A DNA stretch of 64,000 nt from Celeribacter neptunius (GTDB lineage Bacteria; Pseudomonadota; Alphaproteobacteria; Rhodobacterales; Rhodobacteraceae): the NCBI RefSeq assembly GCF_900113955.1, contig NZ_FORH01000006.1:124001-188000 (forward strand). The letters are read 5' to 3'. Shown here piece by piece: positions 34,405-43,685 of the stretch; position 1 is the first letter of the stretch; every line of letters starts with the position of its first letter. Below the pieces are notes generated by a model. That model was not told where the DNA came from and did no database searches. It worked only from the letters and a program-made list of their open reading frames with translations. The position numbers and the translations under genes were made by a program.

Positions 34405-37400
34405 ATGAGCCGAGGTATGGATCAGGCCAAGGGGCTTTTGTCGTATTTCACCCGTCACCGCACGGCGGCCAATCTGGTTCTGGTGATCCTGATCGTGGCC
34501 GGGCTGGCGGCGCTGCCGCGGATGCGCTCGCAATTCTTCCCGGATGTCGTGGTCGACACGGTGCGGGTCTCGGTCGCCTGGGAAGGCGCCGGCCCCGAGG
34601 ATGTGGACAATGGCATCATCCAGGTGTTGGAGCCGACGCTTCTGGCGGTCGAAGGCGTGCTCGAAAGCTCGGCCTCCTCGGTTGAAGGCCGCGGCAATAT
34701 CACGCTCGAGTTCGAGCCGGGCTGGGACATGCAAAAGGCGGCCGATGATGTGAATGCCGCCATCGACACGGTAACCGAATTGCCGGACGGGGCCGATGAC
34801 GCGGTGGTGCGTTGGGGCGGCTGGACGGACCGGGTCACCGATGTGGCGATCACCGGGCCGGTGGGGCTCGATCAGCTGACGCGGTTTGCCGATGAACTTG
34901 TCGCGCGGCTGTTTGCACGTGGTGTCACCCGCACGACGATCTCGGGCATCGCTGCGCCCGAGACCATTGTCGAAGTGCCGACGCTGAACCTGATCGAACA
35001 CGATATCTCGATGTCCGATATCGCCAGCGCCATCGCCGCGGAATCGGACACCAGCCCGGCGGGCAGCGTCGGCTCCGGCGGGGCGCGGGTGCGCGCCGGC
35101 GTGGAAAAACGCGGCGCCGCGGATATCGCCGCCATCGTCCTCAAGAGCAACGAGGATGGCTCGCAGCTGACCATTGGCGATGTCGCCAACGTGCGCACCG
35201 AGGGGCTCGATCGTGACGAGGCCTTCTATGTCGGCGACAACCCGGCGCTCTCTGTGCAGGTGGCGCGTTCGGATCAGGGCGACGCGATCGAGATCCAGGG
35301 CATTGTCGAAGAGGTCGCCGCCGAAATGGAGTTGACCCTGCCCGAAGGCGTCACGCTCGATCTCTACCGCACCCGTGCCGAGGCGATCAAAGCCCGGCTG
35401 GATCTCTTGTTGTCGAATGGCGCCATGGGGCTCGGGCTTGTGTTGGCGCTGTTGTTCCTGTTCCTGAATGCCCGCACTGCGATCTGGGTCGCCGCCGGCA
35501 TTCCCGTGGCGATGCTGACCGCGATTGCGCTGATGTATGCCACCGGTATCACCCTCAACATGATCTCGCTTTTCGCGCTGATCATCACCCTCGGCATCGT
35601 CGTGGACGACGCCATCGTGGTCGGCGAGCATGCCGATTTCCGGGGCAGGCGGTTGGGCGAGGGGGCGGTGGAAGCTTCGGAGAATGCCGCGCGGCGGATG
35701 TTCGCCCCGGTGTTTTCCTCGACGCTCACCACGGTCATCGCCTTTTTCGGCCTGACCGCGATTTCGGGGCGGTTCGGCGATATGATCTCCGATATTCCCT
35801 TTACCGTGATCGTGGTGCTCATTGCCTCGCTGGTGGAATGTTTCATCATCCTGCCCAATCACCTGAGCCATTCCCTGGCCGCGCACGCACGAACCCATTG
35901 GTACGACTGGCCGTCGCGTCAGGTCGACAAGGTGTTCCGGGTGTTCCGGGAAAAGGTCTTTCGCCGGATCGTGACCTGGGCGGTCAAGCTGCGCTATCCG
36001 GTGGCGGCGGCGACCCTCCTGTTGTTGGCCTTTCAGGCCTCGCTGCTGATCACCGGGCAGGTGCAATGGCGGTTCTTCAACTCGCCCGAGCAACCGGTGA
36101 TCTCCGGCAATTTCGCCATGGCACCGACCGCCGTGCGCAGTGACTCCATGGCGATGATGCAGGAATTGCAGCGCGCCACGGATGTGGTGGCGACCCGCTA
36201 TGAGGAGGAATACGGCACCAATCCGCTGGCCTATGTGGTGGCGCAGGTCGGCTCCAATGCCGGGCGCGGTCTTTCGGGCACCAGCGCCAAGGAAAATTAC
36301 CAGCTCGGCGGGATTTCCATCGAATTGATCGATGCCGATCTCCGGCCCTATTCCTCCTTTGCCTTCGTCAGCGATCTGCAGGAAGAGGTGGTCAATCACC
36401 CACTGGCGGAAACCGTGTCCTTCCGGCGCGGCCATTTCGGCCCGGGGGGCGACGCCATCGATGTCGATCTCTATGGTGCGGATTCCACCACGCTCAAGGC
36501 CGCGGCCGAGGCGCTCAAGACCCGGCTGGCGCAATTCCCGGAAGTCTCGGCGCTCGAAGACAACCTGTCCTACGACAAGGAGGAACTGTCGCTCGAACTG
36601 ACCCCGCAGGGCGAGGCGCTGGGCTTTTCGATCGACACGCTGGGATCGGTGCTGACCCACCGGCTCGGCGGCATCGAGGCCGCCACTTTCCCGGATGGTA
36701 TTCGCACCGCGACGATCCGGGTCGAATTGCCCGAAGACGAGTTAACCGCGGATTTCCTCAACCAGACCCAGATGCGCACCGCGACCGGGGACTATGTGCC
36801 GCTGTCCGATATCGTCTCGGTCAGCCGCACCACCGGGTTTTCCACCGTGCGGCGCGAAAACGGCCTGCGCATCCTGTCGGTCTCCGGCGATCTGAGCGAG
36901 GATAACGCGGCGCGGGCGACAGAGATCCAGGACGAGATCAGCAATGTGATCCTGCCCTCCATCGATGAGGAATTCGGTGTGACCCACCGGATTTCCGGCC
37001 TCTCGGAACAGGAGAACCGCTTTCTCTCGGATGCTTTCCTCGGCCTCTCGGGCGTGCTGATCGGCATCTATCTGACGTTGGCCTGGATTTTCTCGAGTTG
37101 GACCCGGCCCGTGGTGGTGATGTCGGTGATCCCATTCGGTCTGATCGGCGCGATCCATGGCCATGCGATCTGGGGCGTGCCGCTGTCGATGTTCTCCATC
37201 GTCGGCCTGATCGGCATGACCGGGATCATCATCAACGATTCGATCGTGCTCGTGTCCACCGTCGATGAATATGCCCGGGATCGCGGGCTCGTCCCGGCGG
37301 TGATCGACGCGGCGGTGGACCGGTTGCGGCCGGTGATGCTGACCACGCTGACCACGGTTCTGGGGTTGGCGCCCCTTCTCTACGAGACTTCCGCCGATGC

Positions 37401-37800
37401 GCAATTCCTGAAACCGACGGTCATCACGCTTGCTTACGGTCTCGGTTTCGGGATGGTGATCGTGCTGATCCTGGTGCCGGCGATTCTCGCCATGCAGCTC
37501 GATGTCGGGCGTCAGGTTGCTGCGCTGCGCCGGGGGCTGGCGCAGCCGCGTCGCAGCGGTGCGGTCGGGCGCAGCCTGATCGGCGCGACGCTGTTTGCGG
37601 CAATCTGGTTTGTCCTGACCATCGGACCGCTGCTGTTGCCCGGCCTGATCCCGAACCTGTTCGGTACGGAGGCGTTCGGGCGCGGGCTGGTCCTGTTCCT
37701 TGGCGGGGTGGCACTGGTCTTTGCCGGTCTCTATGCGGCGGTCGCCGTGCTGCGCTCCGGCTCAGTCTCCGGCGCCGGGCCGCGTGCGTCGGCACAATGA
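34405..37800 (+). CDS. RND efflux permease with extra C-terminal helices
   Basis: 1131 residues, an AcrB/HAE-1-type inner-membrane proton-driven exporter. The first loop carries DVVVDTVRVSVAWEGAGPEDVDNGI. The TM4 proton relay is in IVVDDAIVVGEHADF, and the second-half equivalent is GIIINDSIVLVSTVDEYARDRG. Typical members have ~1020-1050 residues; here about 90 extra residues after TM12 contain two more helices (SLIGATLFAAIWFVLTIGPLLL and GRGLVLFLGGVALVFAGLYAA). No outer-membrane channel gene follows, so it must use one encoded elsewhere. Substrate unknown. Confidence 0.92.
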   Translation: MSRGMDQAKGLLSYFTRHRTAANLVLVILIVAGLAALPRMRSQFFPDVVVDTVRVSVAWEGAGPEDVDNGIIQVLEPTLLAVEGVLESSASSVEGRGNITLEFEPGWDMQKAADDVNAAIDTVTELPDGADDAVVRWGGWTDRVTDVAITGPVGLDQLTRFADELVARLFARGVTRTTISGIAAPETIVEVPTLNLIEHDISMSDIASAIAAESDTSPAGSVGSGGARVRAGVEKRGAADIAAIVLKSNEDGSQLTIGDVANVRTEGLDRDEAFYVGDNPALSVQVARSDQGDAIEIQGIVEEVAAEMELTLPEGVTLDLYRTRAEAIKARLDLLLSNGAMGLGLVLALLFLFLNARTAIWVAAGIPVAMLTAIALMYATGITLNMISLFALIITLGIVVDDAIVVGEHADFRGRRLGEGAVEASENAARRMFAPVFSSTLTTVIAFFGLTAISGRFGDMISDIPFTVIVVLIASLVECFIILPNHLSHSLAAHARTHWYDWPSRQVDKVFRVFREKVFRRIVTWAVKLRYPVAAATLLLLAFQASLLITGQVQWRFFNSPEQPVISGNFAMAPTAVRSDSMAMMQELQRATDVVATRYEEEYGTNPLAYVVAQVGSNAGRGLSGTSAKENYQLGGISIELIDADLRPYSSFAFVSDLQEEVVNHPLAETVSFRRGHFGPGGDAIDVDLYGADSTTLKAAAEALKTRLAQFPEVSALEDNLSYDKEELSLELTPQGEALGFSIDTLGSVLTHRLGGIEAATFPDGIRTATIRVELPEDELTADFLNQTQMRTATGDYVPLSDIVSVSRTTGFSTVRRENGLRILSVSGDLSEDNAARATEIQDEISNVILPSIDEEFGVTHRISGLSEQENRFLSDAFLGLSGVLIGIYLTLAWIFSSWTRPVVVMSVIPFGLIGAIHGHAIWGVPLSMFSIVGLIGMTGIIINDSIVLVSTVDEYARDRGLVPAVIDAAVDRLRPVMLTTLTTVLGLAPLLYETSADAQFLKPTVITLAYGLGFGMVIVLILVPAILAMQLDVGRQVAALRRGLAQPRRSGAVGRSLIGATLFAAIWFVLTIGPLLLPGLIPNLFGTEAFGRGLVLFLGGVALVFAGLYAAVAVLRSGSVSGAGPRASAQ

Positions 37801-37832
37801 AACCTGCACAATGAAAGAAACCTGCACAATGA
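37792..37832. repeat. Three short direct repeats at the RND gene's stop codon
   Basis: GCACAATGA occurs at 37792-37800, 37806-37814 and 37824-37832, with ACCT before the second and third. The first copy contains the RND gene's own TGA. It looks like recent small tandem duplication between two convergent genes. Confidence 0.7.
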
Positions 37833-37877
37833 GACCTGTGCAAGAGATGCTGCGGGATAGATGCTGATTAATCCGGG

Positions 37878-38684
37878 TCAGCCGGCGGAACAGCCGCGCG
37901 CCTCATAGGCCTGACCGCCGCCGATCACGGTGATGGTCAGGTCCGAGCGGTCGATGGCAAAGGGCTGCGCATTTGCAGGCACCAGATCGCTTTCGACCTG
38001 AATCTGGCGGCCGTTGCGGGTCACCGTGGCCTCGGACACCCAGATGTCGCGGTCAGGATGTTCGATCACCGCCACCTCCTCCGGCCCCAGATCGGGGACG
38101 GTCAGCGTGGCGGTGAGCCGCATGCCGTCGGACAAAGGCGCGGCGTCGCAGGCGGCATTCCGAATCTGTTTCGGCTGATCGGCCAGAGCGGCCTTGATCT
38201 CGGTGGTCATCGGACCTGTCGCCCCCTCCGGCAACTGCATCTGCAGTTGGGCTTGCAGGGGCATGCAAATGTCCTGACAGACGCCGAGCGACATGGTGCC
38301 CTTGAGGGTGATGTCGCCCGCCTGTGTCGGGATGAGCTCCACCGGCAGGATCAGTTCGTGTTCGAACCCCAGATACCACATGTCATTCTGGGCAAAGAGA
38401 TCCGGCGCCGGCCAATGCAGGGCGATGCCCGCGAGGTTCTGAGAGCCGGCAAAATCGAAAGACGGGGGAATGCCCGCTTCGCCCGGGGCACGCCAATAGG
38501 TGTGCCAACCCGGTTCGAGCCGGATCCGGATCGCGGCCATGCGATGACCATTCGACATCTGCCAGCCGGGCAGGATGTCGATCTTGGCCAGATCCGCGTC
38601 GTCCTGGGCAAAGCCAGGTGTGGCGCTTGCCAACAGAAGCGCGGTCGTGGCGGCGGTGAACAGCTTGGGCAAAGGGTAGATCAT
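37878..38684 (-). CDS. Periplasmic DsbD-alpha-like protein
   Basis: 268 residues with a signal peptide (KLFTAATTALLLASATPGFAQ). The rest resembles the N-terminal immunoglobulin-like domain of DsbD/ScsB-type disulfide reductases: PGWHTYWRAPGEAGIPPSF, the paired cysteines in GVCQDICMP (C-x3-C) and a late C-x-A. There is no membrane electron-transfer domain and no thioredoxin domain, so it would need another donor. It may act on periplasmic thiols or a metal; that is an inference. Start taken at MIYPLPKL (38684); divergent from yqgE. Confidence 0.8.
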   Translation of the reverse strand: MIYPLPKLFTAATTALLLASATPGFAQDDADLAKIDILPGWQMSNGHRMAAIRIRLEPGWHTYWRAPGEAGIPPSFDFAGSQNLAGIALHWPAPDLFAQNDMWYLGFEHELILPVELIPTQAGDITLKGTMSLGVCQDICMPLQAQLQMQLPEGATGPMTTEIKAALADQPKQIRNAACDAAPLSDGMRLTATLTVPDLGPEEVAVIEHPDRDIWVSEATVTRNGRQIQVESDLVPANAQPFAIDRSDLTITVIGGGQAYEARGCSAG

Positions 38685-38839
38685 GATGCCGATATAGGCG
38701 CTGGGGTGGCCCGGAACAAACTCACATTTACAGGAACTTTGCGTGATCGCGCATCTGTGTGGCCCCTGTGTTGCATTTGAGGCGCGATTTTCCGCCGCCA
38801 AGCCTTGCACCCGGACCGGCATTGCGGTGTGGTGGGGCC

Positions 38840-39409
38840 ATGGAAGCACAATCGTCTGACCTCACCGGCAAGCTCCTGATTGCCATGCCCGGGATCGGGG
38901 ACCCGCGTTTCGCGAACGCGGTGGTGTTGATCTGTGCCCATACGCCCGAAGGGGCGATGGGGCTGATGATCAACAAACGCTCTCAGGAAATCGCCGTCTC
39001 CGATGTGCTCGAACAGCTCGAGATCAGACCTTCCCCGGACATGCGCCCATTGCCGGTGCATTTCGGCGGGCCGGTCGAGATCGGCCGGGGCTTCGTTTTG
39101 CATTCGACCGATTACAATGCCGATCACGCCTCGATGCATGTCGGCGAGCGGTTTGCGATGACCGCGTCGCGCGATATTCTGCGCGATATGGCTCAGGGGG
39201 TCGGACCGATGGAGCGGCTGTTGTGTCTCGGCTATGCCGGCTGGGGGCCGGGACAGCTCGAGGGCGAGATCGCCGACAATGGCTGGCTGAGCTGCGATGC
39301 GGCGCCGGAGATCGTCTTCGACACGCCGGATGGCGAAAAATGGGAAGCCGCACTCCTGTCGATGGGGGTCAGCCCGGCGCTGCTTTCCGGCGATGCCGGT
39401 CACGCGTGA
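38840..39409 (+). CDS. yqgE: UPF0301/AlgH-family protein YqgE
   Basis: 189 residues, standard family length. Conserved blocks are LIAMPGIGDPRFANAVVLICAHTPEGAMGLMINK, PVHFGGPVEIGRGFVLHS, and LCLGYAGWGPGQLEGEIADNGWLSC. The family's biochemical function is unclear. The ATG at 38840 is chosen because the protein then starts MEAQSSDLTGKLL, in line with homologues, while the open frame extends 27 codons upstream without a ribosome site. Confidence 0.93.
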   Translation: MEAQSSDLTGKLLIAMPGIGDPRFANAVVLICAHTPEGAMGLMINKRSQEIAVSDVLEQLEIRPSPDMRPLPVHFGGPVEIGRGFVLHSTDYNADHASMHVGERFAMTASRDILRDMAQGVGPMERLLCLGYAGWGPGQLEGEIADNGWLSCDAAPEIVFDTPDGEKWEAALLSMGVSPALLSGDAGHA

Positions 39410-39521
39410 CGCAGCGTCCGGGGTTGGGAGAGCCGAAGGGCTTCGCTACCCTATGCTCAAAGCTGCCCACTGCCATTGATCCCTTCGGAACAGGGGCGAC
39501 AGCGTTCAGGAGGAGACGGAC

Positions 39522-41231
39522 ATGACGTATCGCGCGCCAGTATCGGATTACCAATTCATTCTCGATCATATCGTGAATTTCGCCGCTGTTCTCGAGAGCG
39601 ACAGTTTTGCCGAAGTGGATGCGGACACCGTGTCGGCGATTCTCGAAGAGGCCGGAAAACTGTCGAGCGACGTGATCGCGCCTCTGGACCGCGGTGGCGA
39701 TCTCAGCCCGGCCAAACTCGTCGACGGGGTGGTGAACACCTCGCCGGGCTTTGCCGATGCTCTGGGGCAGGTGGCCGAGGGGGGCTGGGTCGGTATGCTG
39801 GCGGACCCGGAGAATGGCGGCATGGGCCTGCCTTTGACCGTGGCGACCGCGGTGAATGAGATGATGTCCGGCGCCTGCCTGTCGCTGTCGCTGCAGCCCT
39901 TGATGACCCAGGGTCAGATCGAAGCGCTGGAGCACCATGCCTCAGACGCGATCAAGGCGCTCTATATTCCGAAACTCATCTCCGGCGAGTGGACCGGCAC
40001 GATGAACCTGACGGAATCCGGTGCGGGCTCCGACGTCGGCGCGCTTCGGACCAAGGCCGAGCGCAACGATGACGGCTCCTATGCCATCTCCGGGCAAAAG
40101 ATCTTCATCACCTGGGGCGACAATGATTTTTCGGAAAATGTCTGTCACCTGGTGCTGGCGCGCCTGCCCGACGGGGTGCCGGGCACCAAAGGCATTTCGC
40201 TTTTCATGGTGCCGAAGATCCTCCCGAATGAGGATGGCAGCCTCGGGGAGGCCAACAGTCTCAAGGTCGTGAGCCTCGAGCATAAGCTCGGCATTCACGG
40301 CTCGCCCACCTGTGTCATGGAATATGAGGGTGCAAAAGGCTGGCTCGTCGGCGAAGAGCATCAGGGCATGAAATGCATGTTCACCATGATGAACAACGCC
40401 CGTCTCGGCGTCGGTGTGCAGGGCGTCGGGATCGCCGAGGCGGCAACGCAAAAGGCGCTGGCCTATTCGCAAGACCGGGTGCAGGGAAAATCGCCCTTGG
40501 GGCGCGAGGACGCGGGAATCGTCGATCATGCCGATGTGCGCCGCATGCTCGCCACCATGCGCGCCGATACCTATGTCGCCCGGGCGATTGCGCTAGCCTG
40601 TGGTGTGGCACTCGATCTCGGTCGCGATGACAAGGATTGCCTGGCGCGGGGTAATTTCCTCATTCCGATCGCCAAGGCGTTCTCCACCGACATCGGCCAC
40701 GAGGTCGCCCAGACCGGGGTGCAGGTGCATGGCGGCATGGGCTATATCGAGGAAACCGGCGCGGCGCAGTATGCCCGCGATGCGCGGATCACCTCGATCT
40801 ATGAGGGCACCAATGGCATTCAGGCCATGGACCTCGTCGGTCGCAAGCTGATGGACGGCGGCGAGGCCGCCTTTGCCATCCTCGACGAGATCGAGGCCTT
40901 TGCCGAAGAAGCCCGAGCAACGCTGCCCAACCGGGCGAAAGCCGTGTGGAACGCCGCCGAAACCCTGCGCGAAGGGGTCGAGGCCATGCTGGCGCTCGAG
41001 ATGAACGACCGGTTTGCCGGGGCTGTGCCTTTCCTGCGTGCGTTTGCCCGGGTGTTGGGCGGCTACTACCATTTGAAAGCCGCGATCTTCGAAGGCGGCG
41101 ACGGTCCGCGTTCGCGGCTTGCAGCTTTCTACATCAACCGTATGCTGCCCGAACACACGGCATTGCTGGCGCAGGCGCGTCTCGGCGCCGATGATATCTA
41201 TGCCCTGAGCCCCGAGGACTTGTCCGCCTGA
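39522..41231 (+). CDS. Acyl-CoA dehydrogenase (DmdC-like large form)
   Basis: 569 residues, larger than the ~380 of short/medium-chain enzymes because of an added N-terminal stretch and a C-terminal acyl-CoA dehydrogenase extension domain. FAD/substrate motifs: MNLTESGAGSDVGALRTKA, FITWGDNDF, a TGVQVHGGMGYIEETGAAQYARDARITSIYEGTNGIQAMDLVGRK block that includes the usual catalytic region. This size and the C-terminal domain resemble DmdC, which oxidises 3-methylmercaptopropionyl-CoA in DMSP breakdown by roseobacters, but several paralogues of this type exist. It overlaps an MBL hydrolase gene by one base. Confidence 0.88.
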   Translation: MTYRAPVSDYQFILDHIVNFAAVLESDSFAEVDADTVSAILEEAGKLSSDVIAPLDRGGDLSPAKLVDGVVNTSPGFADALGQVAEGGWVGMLADPENGGMGLPLTVATAVNEMMSGACLSLSLQPLMTQGQIEALEHHASDAIKALYIPKLISGEWTGTMNLTESGAGSDVGALRTKAERNDDGSYAISGQKIFITWGDNDFSENVCHLVLARLPDGVPGTKGISLFMVPKILPNEDGSLGEANSLKVVSLEHKLGIHGSPTCVMEYEGAKGWLVGEEHQGMKCMFTMMNNARLGVGVQGVGIAEAATQKALAYSQDRVQGKSPLGREDAGIVDHADVRRMLATMRADTYVARAIALACGVALDLGRDDKDCLARGNFLIPIAKAFSTDIGHEVAQTGVQVHGGMGYIEETGAAQYARDARITSIYEGTNGIQAMDLVGRKLMDGGEAAFAILDEIEAFAEEARATLPNRAKAVWNAAETLREGVEAMLALEMNDRFAGAVPFLRAFARVLGGYYHLKAAIFEGGDGPRSRLAAFYINRMLPEHTALLAQARLGADDIYALSPEDLSA

Positions 41232-42271
41232 TGCATGATCCGATCCGCACGCCCTTCGAGCCACCCGAAATGGGCGGCGTGGTCGAGATCGCAGAGGGGG
41301 TGCTCTGGTCGCGCATGCCGCTGCCGATCCCTCTGGCCCATGTGAATGTCTTTACCTTCGATGACGGCGATGGCTGGACCGTGGTGGACACCGGGGTGGA
41401 CACGGGCAAGAGCCGCACGCTTTGGACTGATCTGATGGCCGGGCCGCTGGGTGGCAGGCCGATCACCCGGGTGATCGCCACCCATCACCATCTCGATCAT
41501 ATCGGTCTCGCAGGCTGGCTGATGACCGAATATGGCGCAGAGCTTCTGACCACACGGACCTCCTATCTGATGGCGCGGATGCTGCGCCTCGACGTGCAGG
41601 AAGAACCGACGCCCGAGATGCTTGCCTTCTGGCGCAGCTGTGGCATGGCGCCGGACGTCTATGAAACGCGCCTTTCCGAGCGCCCGTTCAACACCGCCGA
41701 TGCGGTCGCGCCGCTGCCTCTGGGCTACACGCGGCTGCAGGACGGCGGCGAGATCGAGATCGGCGGGCGGCTTTGGGATATCCGCACCGGCGATGGTCAC
41801 GCGCCCGAACATGCCACCTTCTGGTCCCGCGACGAGACCTTGGTGATCGGTGGCGATCAGCTTCTGGGCGGGATTTCCCCCAACCTCGGGGTCTCGCCGA
41901 CCGAGCCGATGGCGGACCCGGTGGGCGACTGGCTCGCCTCTTGCGAGAGATTCGTGCCGCATGCCCGTGACAGCCAATTGGTGCTGACCGGGCACAAGCT
42001 GCCCTACACTGGCTTGCCGGCGCGACTAGGTCACCTGATCGACAATCACCGCCATGCGCTTGCGCGGCTGACCGACGCCTTGATGGAGCCCAAAACGGCC
42101 TGCGACTGTTTCGAGGTCTTGTTCAAACGCCCGATCAAAGCGGGCGAATACGGGCTCGCCATGGTCGAAGCCATGGCCCATTGTCGCCATCTCGAACATC
42201 TGGGGCTTGTCTCCGGCACGCCGAGACAGGATGGTGCGATCCTGTGGCAGGCGACAGGAGGCGACAGATGA
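41231..42271 (+). CDS. Metallo-beta-lactamase-fold hydrolase
   Basis: 346 residues. The dinuclear metal motif is THHHLDHIG (about residues 80-88), with further ligands likely in DGHAPEHA, GGDQLLGG and the C-terminal GHKLPYTGL. A glyoxalase-II-like fold is followed by a C-terminal helical domain. Its one-base overlap with the acyl-CoA dehydrogenase gene suggests a thioesterase or lactonase role in the same pathway; this is inferred. It overlaps the next gene by four bases. Confidence 0.88.
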   Translation: MHDPIRTPFEPPEMGGVVEIAEGVLWSRMPLPIPLAHVNVFTFDDGDGWTVVDTGVDTGKSRTLWTDLMAGPLGGRPITRVIATHHHLDHIGLAGWLMTEYGAELLTTRTSYLMARMLRLDVQEEPTPEMLAFWRSCGMAPDVYETRLSERPFNTADAVAPLPLGYTRLQDGGEIEIGGRLWDIRTGDGHAPEHATFWSRDETLVIGGDQLLGGISPNLGVSPTEPMADPVGDWLASCERFVPHARDSQLVLTGHKLPYTGLPARLGHLIDNHRHALARLTDALMEPKTACDCFEVLFKRPIKAGEYGLAMVEAMAHCRHLEHLGLVSGTPRQDGAILWQATGGDR

Positions 42272-42780
42272 GCGGTGGCGATCAGATCCGGACGACGGCA
42301 GAGGCACATGAAGAGGCGGCCTTGGCGCAGGCTCGCCCCAATGCCCGTGTCGTCCATGCCGATCCGGACATCAGCTCGGCCGAGCAAAAACCCCTGCCGG
42401 AAGCGATCGCCCGCAAACCGGTCGAGGAAAAGAGCCCGGCCGAATGGGCCTATGAACGGCTCATCCTCTATATCCAGAATTTCGAAGAGCAGCTGGACGG
42501 TGATCATGAGATCGCCATGGGATTCGCCGGCTCCGACAGCGGCGTGATGCGGATCGAGGGGATCGGGTTTTTCGACCCGGATATCGTCACCTTTTACGGC
42601 TCTGACGAGACCGGCGCGAAGACCCAGCTGATCCAGCATGTCACCCAGCTCAACGTTATGTTGCGCGCCCTGCCGAAACAGGTCGATGACGAGGCGCCGG
42701 CCCGGATCGGCTTCCGGCTTGTTGCCGATCTGGAACAGGAGGCACCTGTTGAGGCCGAAACAGCGCATGGCGAGAGGTGA
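42268..42780 (+). CDS. DUF6173-like conserved protein
   Basis: 170 residues, cytoplasmic by appearance. The conserved core is SPAEWAYERLILYIQNFEEQLDGDHEIAMGFAGSDSGVMRIEGIGFFDPDIVTFYG (about residues 58-115), preceded by a polar, probably flexible N-terminus. I recall this core as DUF6173, found in Alphaproteobacteria, with no known function. The ATG overlaps the MBL gene's stop, so it is the third gene of that unit. Confidence 0.75.
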   Translation: MSGGDQIRTTAEAHEEAALAQARPNARVVHADPDISSAEQKPLPEAIARKPVEEKSPAEWAYERLILYIQNFEEQLDGDHEIAMGFAGSDSGVMRIEGIGFFDPDIVTFYGSDETGAKTQLIQHVTQLNVMLRALPKQVDDEAPARIGFRLVADLEQEAPVEAETAHGER

Positions 42781-42849
42781 CAGGCGCGTCTGAATCGTCT
42801 AATTCAAAGAAAAACAACAGTGACACGCGACAGTGGAGGAACACGCACA

Positions 42850-42984
42850 ATGGCTGATCACAAGCACGGCGAAATGGACATCACGGTTCAGGAAAAGACC
42901 TTTGACGGGTTTATCAAATGGGCAACCTGGGTGGCCGGCGCGGCGATTTTCGTCCTGATCTTCATGGCCGTTTTCAATAGCTAA
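42850..42984 (+). CDS. aa3-type cytochrome c oxidase subunit IV
   Basis: 44 residues: a short hydrophilic N-terminus ([21 protein letters not shown]) and one helix ([15 protein letters not shown]). It matches the tiny bacterial aa3 oxidase subunit IV family (COX4_pro_2 type) found in Rhodobacter and Paracoccus, which packs on the aa3 complex of the inner membrane. A GGAGGA ribosome site lies 10 bp upstream. It is far from the main oxidase genes, which is usual for this subunit. Confidence 0.88.
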   Translation: MADHKHGEMDITVQEKTFDGFIKWATWVAGAAIFVLIFMAVFNS

Positions 42985-43014
42985 GACGGATTACCAAGGC
43001 TGGGAGCCGAGATT

Positions 43015-43647
43015 TTGCGAATTCTGCAACGAGTCTTTTGGCTCCTGAGCTTTGCCGTGCTGACCGCTTGCGGGGCAGCCGAGCCGAAATGGGCCCCGGA
43101 CGCCGAGGTGGCGCGCTCGCATTATGTGCATGGCGCGCCCTACCAGCTGACGTTGTTTACGGTGATCAGCAACAAGAGCGGCTTTGGCGGTCACAGCGCG
43201 CTGATGGTCAACGCGCCCGCAGAGCGGGTGATCTTCGATCCGGCGGGGACCTTCTATCATCCGCATCTGCCGGAACGGAACGACGTGCATTTCGGCATGT
43301 CCGACGCGGCGGTCGAGTTCTATATTGATTATCATGCGCGCGTGACCTGGCATGTGGTGCGTCAGGACATCACCGTCAGCCCGGAAGTGGCTACGCTCGC
43401 TCTGGCGCGGGTTCAGGCCTACGGGGCGGTGCCCAAGGCGCAATGCGCGACCAGCGTGTCATCGATCCTGGCGAACCTGCCGGGGTTCGAGGCCACGCCC
43501 CAGACCATGTCGCCGAAAAAGCTGATGACCTGGTTTGCGACCGTGCCGGGGGTGACGGAGAGCACATATTACGACGACAGCCCGGATGAGAACGGTCAGT
43601 TGATTCAGGCGCCGCCGCTCTTGCTGCATCATAGCGGCCTGAGCTGA
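43015..43647 (+). CDS. Lipoprotein with permuted-papain-like signature
   Basis: 210 residues from a TTG start, as no ATG or GTG lies suitably early. The N-terminus is a type-II signal with lipobox LTAC (Cys at about residue 19). GGHSALMV (His), FDPAG and CATSVSSIL (Cys) follow. The order His-before-Cys is that of permuted NlpC/P60 (YiiX/LRAT-like) hydrolases, so a peptidoglycan or lipid hydrolase is possible; this remains an inference. GGGAG lies about 10 bp upstream. The terminal DENGQLIQAPPLLLHHSGLS is Leu/His rich. Confidence 0.75.
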   Translation: MRILQRVFWLLSFAVLTACGAAEPKWAPDAEVARSHYVHGAPYQLTLFTVISNKSGFGGHSALMVNAPAERVIFDPAGTFYHPHLPERNDVHFGMSDAAVEFYIDYHARVTWHVVRQDITVSPEVATLALARVQAYGAVPKAQCATSVSSILANLPGFEATPQTMSPKKLMTWFATVPGVTESTYYDDSPDENGQLIQAPPLLLHHSGLS

Positions 43648-43685
43648 ACTGAGACGCGTCGCCGAGCAGGCTTGGCGAAACGGGC

